Source of the DNA: Symsagittifera roscoffensis
Taxonomy: Eukaryota; Xenacoelomorpha; Acoela; Convolutidae
Direction: 5' to 3'
DNA length: 64,000 nt
Assembly (NCBI RefSeq): GCF_963678635.1
Contig: NC_087066.1
Span: 40,571,223 to 40,635,222, forward strand
In this document: positions 1-13,800 of the stretch, piece after piece
Position numbering within the stretch: position 1 is the stretch's first letter
Layout: each line of letters starts with the position of its first letter
The notes under the pieces: generated by a model
Database searches by the model: none
What the model was told of the DNA's origin: nothing
The model's input: only the letters and a program-made list of their open reading frames with translations
Position numbers and translations under genes: made by a program

Positions 1-997
1 GATTGAAACTTGTGTCTCTTTATTTTGTATTTTGAATGGCTGCTTTCATCATTACTCCCCTCTTCTTTTTCCCAACTCTGTTTAGTGGGTGGTGTGTACC
101 TAAAATGTTTTTCTTTGATGATTGAAACTTGTGTCTCTTTTGTTTTGTGTTTTGAATAGCTGCTTTCATCATTACTCCCATCCTCTTTTTTCTCCCACAC
201 CTGATTAGTGGGTGATGTGTACCTTGAATGTTTTTCTTCGATGATTGAAATCTTTGTAACTCTTATTTTGTGTTTTGAATGGCTGCTTTCATCATTACTC
301 CCCTCTTCTTTTTCCTCCCAAACCTGGTTAGTGGGTGTTGTATACCTAGAATGTTTTTCTTTTATGATTGAAAGTTGTGTCTTTTTTATTTTGAGTTTTG
401 AATAGCTGCTTTCATCATTACTCCCATCCTCTTTTTCCTCCCACACCTGATTAGTGGGTGATGTGTATCTTGAATGTTTTTCTTCGATGATTGAAAGTTT
501 TGTCACCCTTATTTTGTGTTTTGAATGGCTGCTTTCATCATTACTCCCCTCTTCTTTTTCCTCCCAACCCTGGTTAGTGGGTGTTGTGTACCTAGAATGT
601 TTTTCTTTGATGATTGAAAGCTGTGTCTCTTTTAATTTGAGTTTTGAATAGCTGCTTTCATCATTACTCTCCTCTTCTTTTTCCTCCCAACCCTGATTAA
701 TGGATGGTGTGTACTTTGAATGTTTTTCTTTGATGATTGAAACTTGTGTCACTCTTATTTTGTGTTTTGATTAGCTGCTTCCATCAATACTCCATCTCTT
801 GATTCCTCCTACACCTCATTAGTGGGCGGTGTGTAACTGAATGTTTTTTTTTGATGATTGAAACTTGTGTCTCTTTTTTTTGTGTTTTGAATGGCTGCTT
901 TCATCATTACTCCCCTCTTCTTTTTCCACCCAACCCTGGTTAGTGGGTGGTGTGTACCTAGAATGTTTTTCTTTGATTATTGAAATTTGTGTCTCTT

Positions 998-1975
998 TTA
1001 TTTTGTGTTTTGATTAGCTGCTTCCATCATTACTACCATCTCTTTTTTCCTCCTACACCTCATTAGTGGGTGGTGTGTAACTTGAATGTTTTTTTTTGAT
1101 GATTGAAACTTGTGTCTCTTTATTTTGTGTTTTGAATGGCTGTTTTCATCATTACTCCCCTCTTCTTTCTCCTCCCAACCCTGGTTAGTGGGTGGCGTGT
1201 ACCTAGAATGTTTTTCTTTGATGATTGAAACTTGTGTCTCTTTTGTTTTGTGTTTTGAATAGCTGCTTTCATCATTACTCCCCTCTTCTTTTTCCTTCCA
1301 CACTTGATTAGTGAGTGGTGTGTCCCTTGAATGATTTTCTGTGATGATTGAAACTTGTGTATTCTTTTTTTTGTGTTTTGAATAGCTGCTTTCATCATTT
1401 CTCCCCTCTTCTTTTTCCTCCCAGACCTGATTAGTGGCTTGTGTGTACCTTGAATATTTTTCTTTGATGATTGAAATTTGTGTCACTCTTATTTTGTGTT
1501 TTGAATAGCTGCTTTCATCATTATTCCCCTCTTCTTTTTCCTCCCACACCTGATTAGTGGGTGGTGTGTACCTTGAATTTTTTTTTTTGATGATTGAAAA
1601 TTGTGCCACTTTTATTTTGTGTTTTGAATAGCTGCTTTCATTATTACTCCCCTCTTCTTTTTCCTCCCAATCCTGATTAGTGGCATGTGTGTACCTTGAA
1701 TATTTTTCTTTGATGATTGAAATTTGTGTCACTCTTATTTTGTGTTTTGAATAGCTGCTTTCATCATTATTCCCCTCTTCTTTTTCCTCCCACACCTGAT
1801 TAATGGGTGGTGTGTACCTTGAATGTTTTTTTATGATTGAAAATTGTGCCACTTTTATTTTGTGTTTTAAATAGCTACTATCATCAGTACCCCCCTCTTC
1901 TTTCTCCTCCCAACCCTGATTATTGGATGGTGTGTACCTTGAATGTTTTTCTTTGATGATTGAAACCTGTGTCAC
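998..1975 (-). CDS. Longest repeat-encoded ORF in the array (325 aa), probably not a real gene
   Basis: This open frame covers almost eight consecutive 41-residue units, each of the form TQVSIIKEKHSRYTP, NQVWEEKEEG, DESSYSKHK. The product would be very hydrophilic, rich in Lys, Glu, Ser and Thr, with no signal peptide or membrane segment. There is no promoter, unique N-terminal region or unique C-terminal region: start and stop both fall inside ordinary monomers. Units differ mostly at amino-acid-changing positions (for example Ser-Thr-Asp or Ser-Asn-Asp; Tyr, Asn or His before Ser-Lys-His), which does not look like protein-level constraint. A second minus-strand frame (HKFQSSKKNIQGTHHPLIR-like) is also open in the same DNA. 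I list it as the best candidate for a translated product of the array, with low confidence. Confidence 0.12.
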   Translation of the reverse strand: MTQVSIIKEKHSRYTPSNNQGWEEKEEGGTDDSSYLKHKIKVAQFSIIKKHSRYTPPINQVWEEKEEGNNDESSYSKHKIRVTQISIIKEKYSRYTHATNQDWEEKEEGSNNESSYSKHKIKVAQFSIIKKKNSRYTPPTNQVWEEKEEGNNDESSYSKHKIRVTQISIIKEKYSRYTQATNQVWEEKEEGRNDESSYSKHKKKNTQVSIITENHSRDTPLTNQVWKEKEEGSNDESSYSKHKTKETQVSIIKEKHSRYTPPTNQGWEEKEEGSNDENSHSKHKIKRHKFQSSKKNIQVTHHPLMRCRRKKEMVVMMEAANQNTK

Positions 1976-2483
1976 TTTTATTTTGTGTTTTGAATTGCTG
2001 CTTTCATCATTTCACCCCTCTTGTTTTTCCTCCCACACCTGATTAGTGGGTGGTGTGTACCTTGAATTATTTTCTTTGATGGTTGAAACTTGTGTCTCTT
2101 TTTTTTTGTGTTTTGAATGGCTGCTTTCATCAGTACTCCCCTCTTGTTTTTCCTCCCAAACCTGATCAGTGGGTTTTGTGTACCTTGAATGTTTTTCTTT
2201 GATGATTGAAACTTGTGTTACTCTCATTTTGTGTTCTGAATAGCTGCTTTCATCATTACTACCCTCTTCGTTTTCCTCCCACACCTGTTTAGTGAGTGGA
2301 ATATACCTTGAATGATTTTCTTTGATGATTGAAACTTGTGTCACTTTTATTTTGTGTTTTGAATTGCTGCTTTCATCATTTCTCCCCTCTTGTTTTTCCT
2401 CCCACACCTGATTAGTGGGTGGTGTGTACCTTGAATGATTTTCTTTGATGATTGAAACTTGTGTCGCTTTTTTGTGTTTTGAA

Positions 2484-5400
2484 TAGCTTTCCTTTTTATC
2501 CGTACTCACCTCTTCTTTCTCCTCTCAACCCTGATTAGTGGGTGGTGTGTACCTTGAATGATTTTCTTTGATGATTGAAACTTGTGTCTCTTTTATTTTG
2601 TAATTTTTGAATGGCTGCTTTCATCAGTACTCCCCCTTGTTTTTCCTCCCAACCCTGATCAGTGGGTTGTGTGTACCTTGAGTTTTTTTTTGATGTTTGA
2701 AACTTGTGTCACTTTTATTTTGTGTTTTGAATTGCTGCTTTCATCATTTCTCCTATCTTGTTTTTCCTCCCACACCTGATGATTGGGTGGTGTGTACCTT
2801 GAATGATTTTCTTTGATGATTGAACCTTGTGTCACTTTTATTTTGTGTTTTGAATTGCTTCTTTCATCATTTCTCCCCTCTTGTTTTTCCTCCCACACCT
2901 GATCAGTGGGTTGTGTGTACCTTGAATGTTTTTCTTTGATGATTGAAACTTGGGTTACTCTCATTTTGTGTTTTGAATAGCTGCTTTCATCAGTACTACC
3001 CTCTTCGTTTTCCTCCCACACCTGTTTAGTGAGTGGAATGTACCTTGAATGATTTTCATTGATGATTGAAAATTGTGTCACTTTTATTTTGTGTTTTGAA
3101 TTGCTGCTTTCATCATTTCTCCCCTCTTGTTTTTCCTCCCACACCTGATTAGTAGGTGGTGTGTACCTTGAATGACTTTCTTTGATGATTGAAACTTGTG
3201 TCGCTTTTTTTGTGTTTTGAATAGCTTTCCTTTTTATCCGTACTCCCCTCTTCTTTCTCCTCCCAACCCTGATTAGTGCGTGGTGTGTACCTTGAATGAT
3301 TTTCTTTGATGATTGAAACTTGTGTTACTTTTATTTTGTAATTTTTGAATGGCTGCTTTCATCAGTACTCCCCCTTGTTTTTCTTCCCAACCCTGATCAG
3401 TGGGTTGTGTGTACCTTGAGTTTTTTTTTGATGTTTGAAACTTGTGTCACTTTTATTTTGTGTTTTGAATTGCTGCTTTCATCATTTCTCCTATCTTGTT
3501 TTTCCTCCCACACCTGATGATTGGGTGGTGTGTACCTTGAATGATTTTCTTTGATGATTGAACCTTGTGTCACTTTTATTTTGTGTTTTGAATTGCTTCT
3601 TTCATCATTTCTCCCCTCTTGTTTTTCCTCCCACACCTGATCAGTGGGTTGTGTGTACCTTGAATGTTTTTCTTTGATGATTGAAACTTGGGTTACTCTC
3701 ATTTTGTGTTTTGAATAGCTGCTTTCATCAGTACTACCCTCTTCGTTTTCCTCCCACACCTGTTTAGTGAGTGGAATGTACCTTGAATGATTTTCATTGA
3801 TGATTGAAACTTGTGTCACTTTTATTTTGTGTTTTGAATTGCTGCTTTCATCATTTCTCCCCTCTTGTTTTTCCTCCCACACCTGATTAGTAGGTGGTGT
3901 GTACCTTGAATGACTTTCTTTGATGATTGAAACTTGTGTCGCTTTTTTTTGTGTTTTGAATAGCTTTCCTTTTTATCCGTACTCCCCTCTTCTTTCTCCT
4001 CCCAACCCTGATTAGTGCGTGGTGTGTACCTTGAATGATTCTCTTTGATGTTTGAAACTTGTGTTACTTTTATTTTGTGTTTTGAATTGCTGCTTTCATC
4101 ATTTCTCCCATCTTGTTTTTCCTCCCACACCTGATTAATGGGTGGTGTGTACCTTGAATGATTTTCTTTGATGATTGAACCTTGTGTCACTTTCATTTTG
4201 TGTTTTGAATTGCTTCTTTCATCAATTCTCCCCTCTTGTTTTTCCTCCCACACCTGATCAGTGGGTTGTGTGTACCTTGAAAGTTTTTCTTTGATGATTG
4301 AAACTTGGGTTACTCTCATTTTGTGTTTTGAATAGCTGTTTTCATCAGTACTACCCTCTTCGTTTTCCTCCCACACCTGTTTAGTGAGTGGAATGTACCT
4401 TGAATGATTTTCATTGATGATTGAAACTTGTGTCAGTTTTATTTTGTGTTTTGAATTGCTGCTTTTATCATTTCTCCCCTCTTGTTTTTCCTCCCACACC
4501 TGATTAGTGGGTGGTGTGTACCTTGAATGATTTTCTTTGATGATTGAAACTTGTGTCGCTTTTTTTGTGTTTTGAATAGCTTTCCTTTTTATCCGTACTC
4601 CCCTCTTCTTTCTCCTCCCAACCCTGATTAGTGCGTGGTGTGTACCTTGAATGATTCTCTTTGATGTTTGAAACTTGTGTTACTTTTATTTTGTGTTTTG
4701 AATTGCTGCTTTCATCATTTCTCCCATCTTGTTTTTCCTCCCACACCTGATTAATGGGTGGTGTGTCACTTGAATGATTTTTTTTGATGATTGAACCTTG
4801 TGTCACTTTTATTTTGTGTTTTGAATTGCTTCTTTCATCATTTCTACCCTCTTGTTTTTCCTCCCACACCTGATCAGTGGGTTGTGTGTACCTTGAATAT
4901 TTTTCTTTGATGATTGAAACTTGGGTTACTCTCATTTTGTGTTTTGAATAGCTGCTTTCATCAGTACTACCCTCTTCGTTTTCCTCCCACACCTGTTTAG
5001 TGAGTGGAATGTACCTTGAATGATTTTCATTGATGATTGAAACTTGTGTCAGTTTTAGTTTGTGTTTTGAATTGCTGCTTTCATCATTTCTCCCCTCTTG
5101 TTTTTCCTCCCACACCTGATTAGTGGGTGGTGTGTACCTTGAATGATTTTCTTTGATGATTGAAACTTGTGTCGCTTTTTTTGTGTTTTGAATAGCTTTC
5201 CTTTTTATCCGTACTCCCCTCTTCTTTCTCCTCCCAACCCTGATTAGTGCGTGGTGTGTACCTTGAATGATTCTCTTTGATGTTTGAAACTTGTGTTACT
5301 TTTATTTTGTGTTTTGAATTGCTGCTTTCATCATTTCTCCCATCTTGTTTTTCCTCCCACACCTGATTAATGGGTGGTGTGTAACTTGAATGATTTTTTT

Positions 5401-7750
5401 TGATGATTGAACCTTGTGTCACTTTTATTTTGTGTTTTGAATTGCTTCTTTCATCATTTCTCCCCTCTTGTTTTTCCTCCCACACCTGATCAGTGGGTTG
5501 TGTGTACCTTGAATATTTTTCTTTGATGATTGAAACTTGGGTTACTCTCATTTTGTGTTTTGAATAGCTGCTTTCATCAGTACTACCCTCTTCGTTTTCC
5601 TCCCACACCTGTTTAGTGAGTGGAATGTACCTTGAATGATTTTCATTGATGATTGAAACTTGTGTCACTTTTATTTTGTGTTTTGAATTGCTGCTTTCAT
5701 CATTTCTCCCCTCTTGTTTTTCCTCCCACACCTGATTAGTAGGTGGTGTGTACCTTGAATGACTTTCTTTGATGATTGAAACTTGTGTCGCTTTTTTTTG
5801 TGTTTTGAATAGCTTTCCTTTTTATCCGTACTCCCCTCTTTTTTCTCCTCCCAACCCTGATTAGTGCGTGGTGTGTACCTTGAATGATTCTCTTTGATGT
5901 TTGAAACTTGTGTGACTTTTATTTTGTGTTTTGAATTGCTGCTTTCATCATTTCACCCATCTTGTTTTTCCTCCCACACCTGATTAATGGTTGGTGTGTA
6001 CCTTGAATGATTTTCTTTGATGATTGAACCTTGTGTCACTTTTATTTTGTGTTTTGAATTGCTTCTTTCATCAGTACTACCCTCTTCGTTTTCCTCCCAC
6101 ACCTGTTTAGTGAGTGGAATGTACCTTGAATGATTTTCATTGAGGATTGAAACTTGTGTCAGTTTTATTTTGTGTTTGAATTGCTGCTTTTATCGTTTCT
6201 CCCCTCTTGTTTTTCCTCCCACACGTGATTAGTGGGTGGTGTGTACCTTGAATGATTTTCTTTGATGATTGAAACTTGTGTCGCTTTTTTTGTGTTTTGA
6301 ATAGCTTTCCTTTTTATCCGTACTCCCCTCTTCTTTCTCCTCCCAACCCTGATTAGTGCGTGGTGTGTACCTTGAATGATTCTCTTTGATGATTGAAACT
6401 TGTGTCTCTTTTATTTTGTGTTTTGAATAGCTGCTTTCATCATTTCTCCCATCTTGTTTTTCCTCCCACACCTGATTAATGGGTGGTGTGTAACTTGAAT
6501 GATTTTTTTTGATGATTGAAACTTGTGTCACTTTTATATTGTGTTTTGAACTGCTGCTTTCATCATTTCTCCCATCTTGTTTTTCCTCCCACACCTGATT
6601 AGTGGGTCGTGTGTACCTTGAATGATTTTCTTTGATGATTGAAACTTGTGTCAGTTTTATTTTGTGTTTTGAATTGCTGCTTTTATCATTTCTCCCCTCT
6701 TGTTTTTCCTCCCACACCTGATTAGTGGGTGGTGTGTACCTTGAATGATTTTCTTTGATGATTGAAACGTGTGTCGCTTTTTTTTGTGTTTTGAATAGCT
6801 TTCCTTTTTATCCGTACTCCCCTCTTCTTTCTCCTCCCAACCCTGATTAGTGCGTGGTGTGTACCTTGAATGATTCTCTTTGATTTTCCTTGTGTTACTT
6901 TTATTTTGTGTTTTGAATTGCTGCTTTTATCATTTCTCCCCTCTTGTTTTTCCTCCCACACCTGATTAGTGGGTGGTGTGTACCTTGAATGATTTTCTTT
7001 GATGATTGAAACTTGTGTCGCTTTTTTTTGTGTTTTGAATAGCTTTCCTTTTTATCCGTACTCCCCTCTTCTTTCTCCTCCCAACCCTGATTAGTGCGTG
7101 GTGTGTACCTTGAATGATTCTCTTTGATTCTCCTTGTGTTACTTTTATTTTGTGTTTTGAATTGCTGCTTTTATCATTTCTCCCCTCTTGTTTTTCCTCC
7201 CACACCTGATTAGTGGGTAGTGTGTACCTTGAATGATTTTCTTTGATGATTGAAACTTGTGTCGCTTTTTTTTGTGTTTTGAATAGCTTTCCTTTTTATC
7301 CGTACTCCCCTCTTCTTTCTCCTCCCAACCCTGATTAGTGCGTGGTGTGTACCTTGAATGATTCTCTTTGATGTTTGAAACTTGTGTTACTTTTATTTTG
7401 TGTTTTGAATTGCTGCTTTCATCATTTCTCCCATCTTGTTTTTCCTCCCACACCTGATTAATGGGTGGTGTGTAACTTGAATGATTTTTTTTGATGATTG
7501 AAACTTGTGTCACTTTTATATTGTGTTTTGAACTGCTGCTTTCATCATTTCTCCCCTCTTGTTTTTCCTCCCACACCTGATTAGTGGGTGGTGTGTACCT
7601 TGAATGATTTTCTTTGATGATTGAAACTTGTGTCGCTTTTTTTGTGTTTTGAATAGCTTTCCTTTTTATCCGTACTCACCTCTTCTTTCTCCTCCCAACC
7701 CTGATTAGTGGGTTGTGTGTACCTTGAATGTTTTTCTTTGATGATTAAAA
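2484..7750. repeat. Higher-order repeat block marked by a variant monomer; blocks of 6 to 2 monomers
   Basis: A diagnostic variant, TAGCTTTCCTTTTTATCCGT, starts at 2484, 3222, 3961, 4577, 5193, 5810, 6302, 6796, 7040, 7284 and 7654. The spacings are 738, 739, 616, 616, 617, 492, 494, 244, 244 and 370, i.e. 6, 6, 5, 5, 5, 4, 4, 2, 2 and 3 monomers. Sequence between marker copies is nearly identical at corresponding positions: for example, 2,582-3,144 and 3,320-3,882 encode matching peptides on both strands. This is the expected result of unequal exchange in register with the monomer. The block edges are approximate. Confidence 0.9.
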
Positions 7751-8184
7751 CTTGTGTCACTTTTGTTTTGTGTTTTGAATAGATGCTTTATTTAGTACTT
7801 CCCTCTTCTTTTTCTTGCCAACCCTTATTAGTGGATGGTGTGTACCTACAATGTTATTCTTTGATGATTGAAACTTGTGTCACTCTTATTTTGTGTGTTG
7901 AATAGCTGCTTTATTCAGTACTTCCCTCTTCTTTTTATTGCCAACTTTGATTAGTGGGTGGAGTGTAAATTGAACGTTTTTTTTTGATGATTGAAACTTG
8001 TGTCACTCTTTTTTTGTGTTTTGATTAGCTGCTTTCATCATTACTCCCCTCTTCTTTTTCCTCCACCACCTGATTAGTGGGATGCGTGTGTACCTTGAAT
8101 GTTTTTCTTTGATGATTGAAACGTGTGTCACTTTTATTTTGTGTTTTGAATAGCTGCTTCAATCATTACTCCCCTCTTTTTTTC

Positions 8185-10830
8185 CTACCTGACCTGATTA
8201 GTGGGTGATGTGTACCTTGAATGTTTTTTTTTGATGATTGAAACTTGTGTCTCTTTTATTTTGTGTTGTGAATAGCTGCTTTCATCCGTACTCCCCTCTT
8301 CTTTCTCCTCCCAACTCTGATTAGTGGATGGTGTGTACCTTGAATGTTTTCGTTGATGTTTGAAACTTGTGTCACTCTTATTTTTTTTTTGAATAGCTGC
8401 TTTCTTCATTACTCCCGTCTTTTTTTCCTACCACACATGATTAGTGGGTGGTGTGCCTCTTGAAAGGTTTTCTTTGAAGACTGAAACTTGTGTCTCTTTT
8501 ATTTTGTGTTTTGAACGGCTGCTTTCATCAGTACTCCCCTATTTTTTTTTCCTCCCAACCCTGATTAGTGGGTGGTGTGCACCTTGAATGATTTTCTTTG
8601 ATGATTGAAACTTGTGTCTCTTTTATTTTGTTTTTTGAATGGCTGCTTTCATCAGTACTCTCCTGTTCTTTTTCATCCCAACTCTGATTAGTGGATGGTG
8701 TGTACCTTGAATGTTTTCGTTGATGTTTGAAACTTGTGTCACTCTTATTTTTTTTTGAATAGCTGCTTTCATCAGTACTCCCCTATTTTTTTTTCCTCCC
8801 AACCCTGATTAGTGGATGTTGTGTACCTCGAATGTTTTTCTTTGATGACTGAAACTTGTGTCTCTTTTATTTTGTGTTTTGAATGGCTGCTTTCATCAGT
8901 ACTCCCCTATTTTTTTCCTCCCAACCCTGATTAGTGGGTGGTGTGTACCTTGAATGATTTTCTTTGATGATTGAAACTTGTGTCTCTTTTATTTTGTGTT
9001 GTGAATAGCTGCTTTCATCCGTACTCCCCTCTTCTTTCTCCTCCCAACTCTGATTAGTGGATGGTGTGTACCTTGAATGTTTTCGTTGATGTTTGAAACT
9101 TGTGTCACTCTTATTTTTTTTTGAATAGCTGCTTTCTTCATTAATCCCCTCTTTTTTTCCTACCACACATGATTAGTGGGTGGTGTGCCTCTTGAAAGGT
9201 TTTCTTTGAAGACTGAAACTTGTGTCTCTTTTATTTTGTGTTTTGAACGGCTGCTTTCATCAGTACTCCCCTATTTTTTTTCCTCCCAACCCTGATTAGT
9301 GGGTGTTGTGCACCTTGAATGATTTTCTTTGATGATTGAAACTTGTGTCTCTTTTATTTTGTTTTTTGAATATCTGCTTTCATCAGTACTCTCCTGTTCT
9401 TTTTCATCCCAACTCTGATTAGTGGATGGTGTGTACCTTGAATGTTTTCGTTGATGTTTGAAACTTGTGTCACTCTTATTTTTTTTTGAATAGCTGCTTT
9501 CATCAGTACTCCCCTATTTTTTTTTCCTCCCAACCCTGATTAGTGGATGGTGTGTACCTCGAATGTTTTTCTTTGATGACTGAAACTTGTGTCTCTTTTA
9601 TTTTGTGTTTTGAATGGCTGCTTTCATCAGTACTCCCCTATTTTTTTTTCTCCCAACCCTGATTAGTGGGTGGTGTGTACCTTGAATGATTTTCTTTGAT
9701 GATTGAAACTTGTTTCTCTTTTATTTTGTTTTTTGAATAGCTGCTTTCATCAGTACTCTCCTCTTCTTTTTCATCCCAACCCCGATTAGTGGGTGGTGTG
9801 TACCTTGAATGTTGTTCTTTGATGATTGAAACTTTTGTTACTCTCATTTTGTGTTTTGAGTTGCTGCTTTCATCATTACTTCCCTCTTCTTTTTCCTCCC
9901 ATACCTGTTTAGTGGGTGGTGTGTACCTCGAATGTTTTTCTCTGATGACTGAAACTTGTGTCTCTTTTATTTTGTGTTTTGAAGGGCTGCTTTCATCAGT
10001 ACTCTCCTCTTCTTTTTCATCCCAACCCCGATTAGTGGGTGGTGTGTACCTTGAATGTTGTTCTTTGATGATTGAAACTTCTGTTACTCTCATTTTGTGT
10101 TTTGAGTTGCTGCTTTCATCATTAATCCCCTCTTCTTTTTCCTCCCATACCTGTTTAGTGGGTGGTGTGTACCTTGAATATTTTTCTTTGATGATTGAAA
10201 CTTGTGTCACTCTTATTTTGTTTTGAATAGCTGCTTTCTTCATTACTACCCTCTTATTTTTCCTCCCACACATGATTAGTGGGTGGTGTGTATCTTGAAG
10301 GATTTTCTTTGATGACTGAAACTCGTGTCTCTTTTATTTTGTGTTTTGAATGGCTGCTTTCATCAGTACTCCCCTATTCTTTTTCCTCCCAACCCTCATT
10401 AGTGGGTGGTGTGTACCTTGAATGATTTTTTTTTGATGATTAAAACTTGTGTCTCTTTTATTTTGTGTTTTGAATGGCTGCTTTCATCAGTACTCTCCTC
10501 TTCTTTTTCATCCCAACCCCGATTAGTGGGTGGTGTGTACCTTGAATGTTGTTCTTTGATGATTGAAACTTCTGTTACTCTCATTTTGTGTTTTTAGTTG
10601 CTGCTTTCATCATTACTCCCCTCTTCTTTTTCCTCCCATACCTGTTTAGTGGGTGGTGTGTACCTTGAATATTTTTTCGATGATTGAAACTTGTGTCACT
10701 CTTATTTTGTTTTGAATAGCTGCTTTCTTCATTACTACCCTCTTATTTTTCCTCCCACACATGATTAGTGGGTGGTGTGTATCTTGAAGGATTTTCTTTG
10801 ATGATTAAAACTTGTGTCTCTTTTATTTTG
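8185..10830. repeat. Array segment with ~732-bp and 246/491-bp block duplications
   Basis: An unusual monomer variant, GTGTGCCTCTTGAAAGG, occurs at 8451 and 9183, 732 bases (six monomers) apart, with matching neighbours. Further right, the variant GTTGTTCTTTGATGATTG occurs at about 9811, 10057 and 10548, i.e. two and four monomers apart. Several units here have shortened or lengthened T runs (for example ATTTTTTTTTCCTCCCAAC), which move the reading frame. The plus-strand ORF at 9,789-10,226 (145 aa) is a shadow of the repeat and is not listed as a gene. Confidence 0.8.
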
Positions 10831-10839
10831 TGTTTTGAA

Positions 10840-13800
10840 TGGCTGCTTTAATCAGTACTCCCCTATTCTTTTTCCTCCCAACCCTGATTAGTGGGTGGTG
10901 TGTACCTTGAATGTTTTTCTTTGATGATTGAAACTTGTGTTACTCTTATTTTGTGTTTTGAATAGCTGCTTTCATCAGTGCTTCCCTCTTCTTTTTCCTG
11001 CCAACCTTGATTAGTGGGTGGAATGTACCTTGAACGTTTTTCTTTGATGATTGAAACTTGTGTCACTCTTTTTTTGTGTTTTGAATAGCTTTTCTTTTTA
11101 TCCGTACTCCCTCTTCTTTCTCCTCCCAACCCTGATTAGTGGGTTGTGTGTACCTTGAATATTTTTCTTTGATGATTAAAACTTGTGTCACTCCTATTTT
11201 GTGTTTTGATTAGCTGTTATAATCAGTACTCCCATCTTCTTCCTCCTCCCAACCCTTATTAGTGGGTGTTGTGTACCTAAAAAGTTTTTCTTTGATGATT
11301 GAAACTTGTGTCACTCTTATTTTCTGTTTGGATTAGCTGCTTTCATCCGTACTCCCCTCTTCTTTCTCCTCCCAACACTGATTAGTGGATGGTGTGTACC
11401 TTGAAAATTTTTCTGAGATGACTGAAGTTTGTGTCACTCTATTTTGTGTTTGGAATAGCTGCTTTCATCCGTACTCCCCTCTTCTTTCTCCTCCCAACCC
11501 TGATTAGTGGATAGTGTGTACCTTGAACGTTTTTCCTTGATGAATGAAACTTGTGTCACTCTTTTGCCGTGTTTGGAATAGCTGCTTTCATCCGTACTCC
11601 CCTCTTCTTTTGAATAGCTGCTTTCTTCATTACTACCCTCTTATTTTTCCTCCCACACATGATTAGTGGGTGGTGTGTATCTTGAAGGATTTTCTTTGAT
11701 GACTGAAACTCGTGTCTCTTTTATTTTGTGTTTTGAATGGATGCTTTCATCAGTGCTCCCCTATTTTTTTTCCTCCCAACCCTCATTAGTGGGTGATGTG
11801 TACCTTGAATGATTTTTTTTGATGATTAAAACTTGTGTCTCTTTTATTTTGTGTTTTGAATGGCTGCTTTCATCATTACTCCCCTCTTATTTTTCCTCCC
11901 ATACCTGTTTAGTGGGTGGTGTGTACCTTAAATGTTTTTCTTTGATGATTGAAACTTGTGTTACTCTCATTTTGTGTTTTGAAAAGCTGCTTTCTTCAAT
12001 ACTCTTTCTTCTTTTTCCTCCCACACATGATTAGTGGGTGGTGTGTATCTTGAAGGATTTTCTTTGATGACTGAAACTTGTGTCTCTTTTATTTTGTGTT
12101 TTGAATGGCTGCTTTAATCAGTACTCCCCTATTCTTTTTCCTCCCAACCCTGATTAGTGGGTGGTGTGTACCTTGAATGTTTTTCTTTGATGATTGAAAC
12201 TTGTGTTACTCTTATTTTGTGTTTTGAATAGCTGCTTTCATCAGTGCTTCCCTCTTCTTTTTCCTGCCAACCTTGATTAGTGGGTGGAATGTACCTTGAA
12301 CGTTTTTCTTTGATGATTGAAACTTGTGTCACTCTTTTTTTGTGTTTTGAATAGCTTTTCTTTTTATCCGTACTCCCTCTTCTTTCTCCTCCCAACCCTG
12401 ATTAGTGGGTTGTGTGTACCTTGAATATTTTTCTTTGATGATTAAAACTTGTGTCACTCTTATTTTGTGTTTTGATTAGCTGTTATAATCAGTACTCCCA
12501 TCTTCTTCCTCCTCCCAACCCTTATTAGTGGGTGTTGTGTACCTAAAAAGTTTTTCTTTGATGATTGAAACTTGTGTCACTCTTATTTTCTGTTTGGATT
12601 AGCTGCTTTCATCCGTACTCCCCTCTTCTTTCTCCTCCCAACACTGATTAGTGGATGGTGTGTACCTTGAAAATTTTTCTGAGATGACTGAAGTTTGTGT
12701 CACTCTATTTTGTGTTTGGAATAGCTGCTTTCATCCGTACTCCCCTCTTCTTTCTCCTCCCAACCCTGATTAGTGGATACTGTGTACCTTGAACGTTTTT
12801 CCTTGATGAATGAAACTTGTGTCACTCTTTTGCCGTGTTTGGAATAGCTGCTTTCATCCGTACTCCCCTCTTCTTTTTCTTGCCAACCTTGATTAGTGGG
12901 TGGAGTGTACCTTGAACATTTTTCTTTGATGATTGAAACCTGTCTCTCTTTTATTTTGTGTTTTGAATGGCTGCTTTCATCAGTACTCCCCTCTTCTTTT
13001 TCCTCCCAACCCTGATTAGTGGGTGATGTGTACCTTGAATGATTTTTTTTGATGATTAAAACTTGTGTCACTCTTTTTTTGTGTTTTGATTAGCTGTTAT
13101 AATCAGTACTCCCCTCTTCTTCCTCCTCCCAACCCTTATTAGTGGGTGTTGTGTACCTAAAAAGTTTTTCTTTGATGATTGAAACTTGTGTCACTCTTTT
13201 TTTGTGTTTTGAATAGCTTTTCTTTTTATCCGTACTCCCTCTTCTTTCTCCTCCCAACCCTGATTAGTGGGTTGTGTGTACCTTGAATATTTTTCTTTGA
13301 TGATTAAAACTTGTGTCACTCTTATTTTGTGTTTTGATTAGCTGTTATAATCAGTACTCCCCTCTTCTTCCTCCTCCCAACCCTTATTAGTGGGTGTTGT
13401 GTACCTAAAAAGTTTTTCTTTGATGATTGAAACTTGTGTCACTCTTATTTCCTGTTTGGATTAGCTGCTTTCATCCGTACTCCCCTCTTCTTTCTCCTCC
13501 CAACACTGATTAGTGGATGGTGTGTACCTTGAAAATTTTTCTGAGATGACTGAAGTTTGTGTCACTCTATTTTGTGTTTGGAATAGCTGCTTTCATCCGT
13601 ACTCCCCTCTTCTTTCTCCTCCCAACCCTGATTAGTGGATAGTGTGTACCTTGAACGTTTTTCCTTGATGAATGAAACTTGTGTCACTCTTTTGCCGTGT
13701 TCGGAATAGCTGCTTTCATCCGTACTCCCCTCTTCTTTCTCCTCCCAACCCTGTTTAGTGGGTGGTGTGTACCTTAAATGTTTTTCTTTGATGATTGAAA

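Noticed and set aside
208-651. Plus-strand ORFs (65 aa each, and others up to 145 aa at 9,789-10,226) with GVYLECFSLMIETCV-type repeats
   Set aside because: They are the reverse reading of the same 123-bp monomers. They are open only because the period is a multiple of three, with no unique ends, and they fragment as soon as a monomer has an indel.
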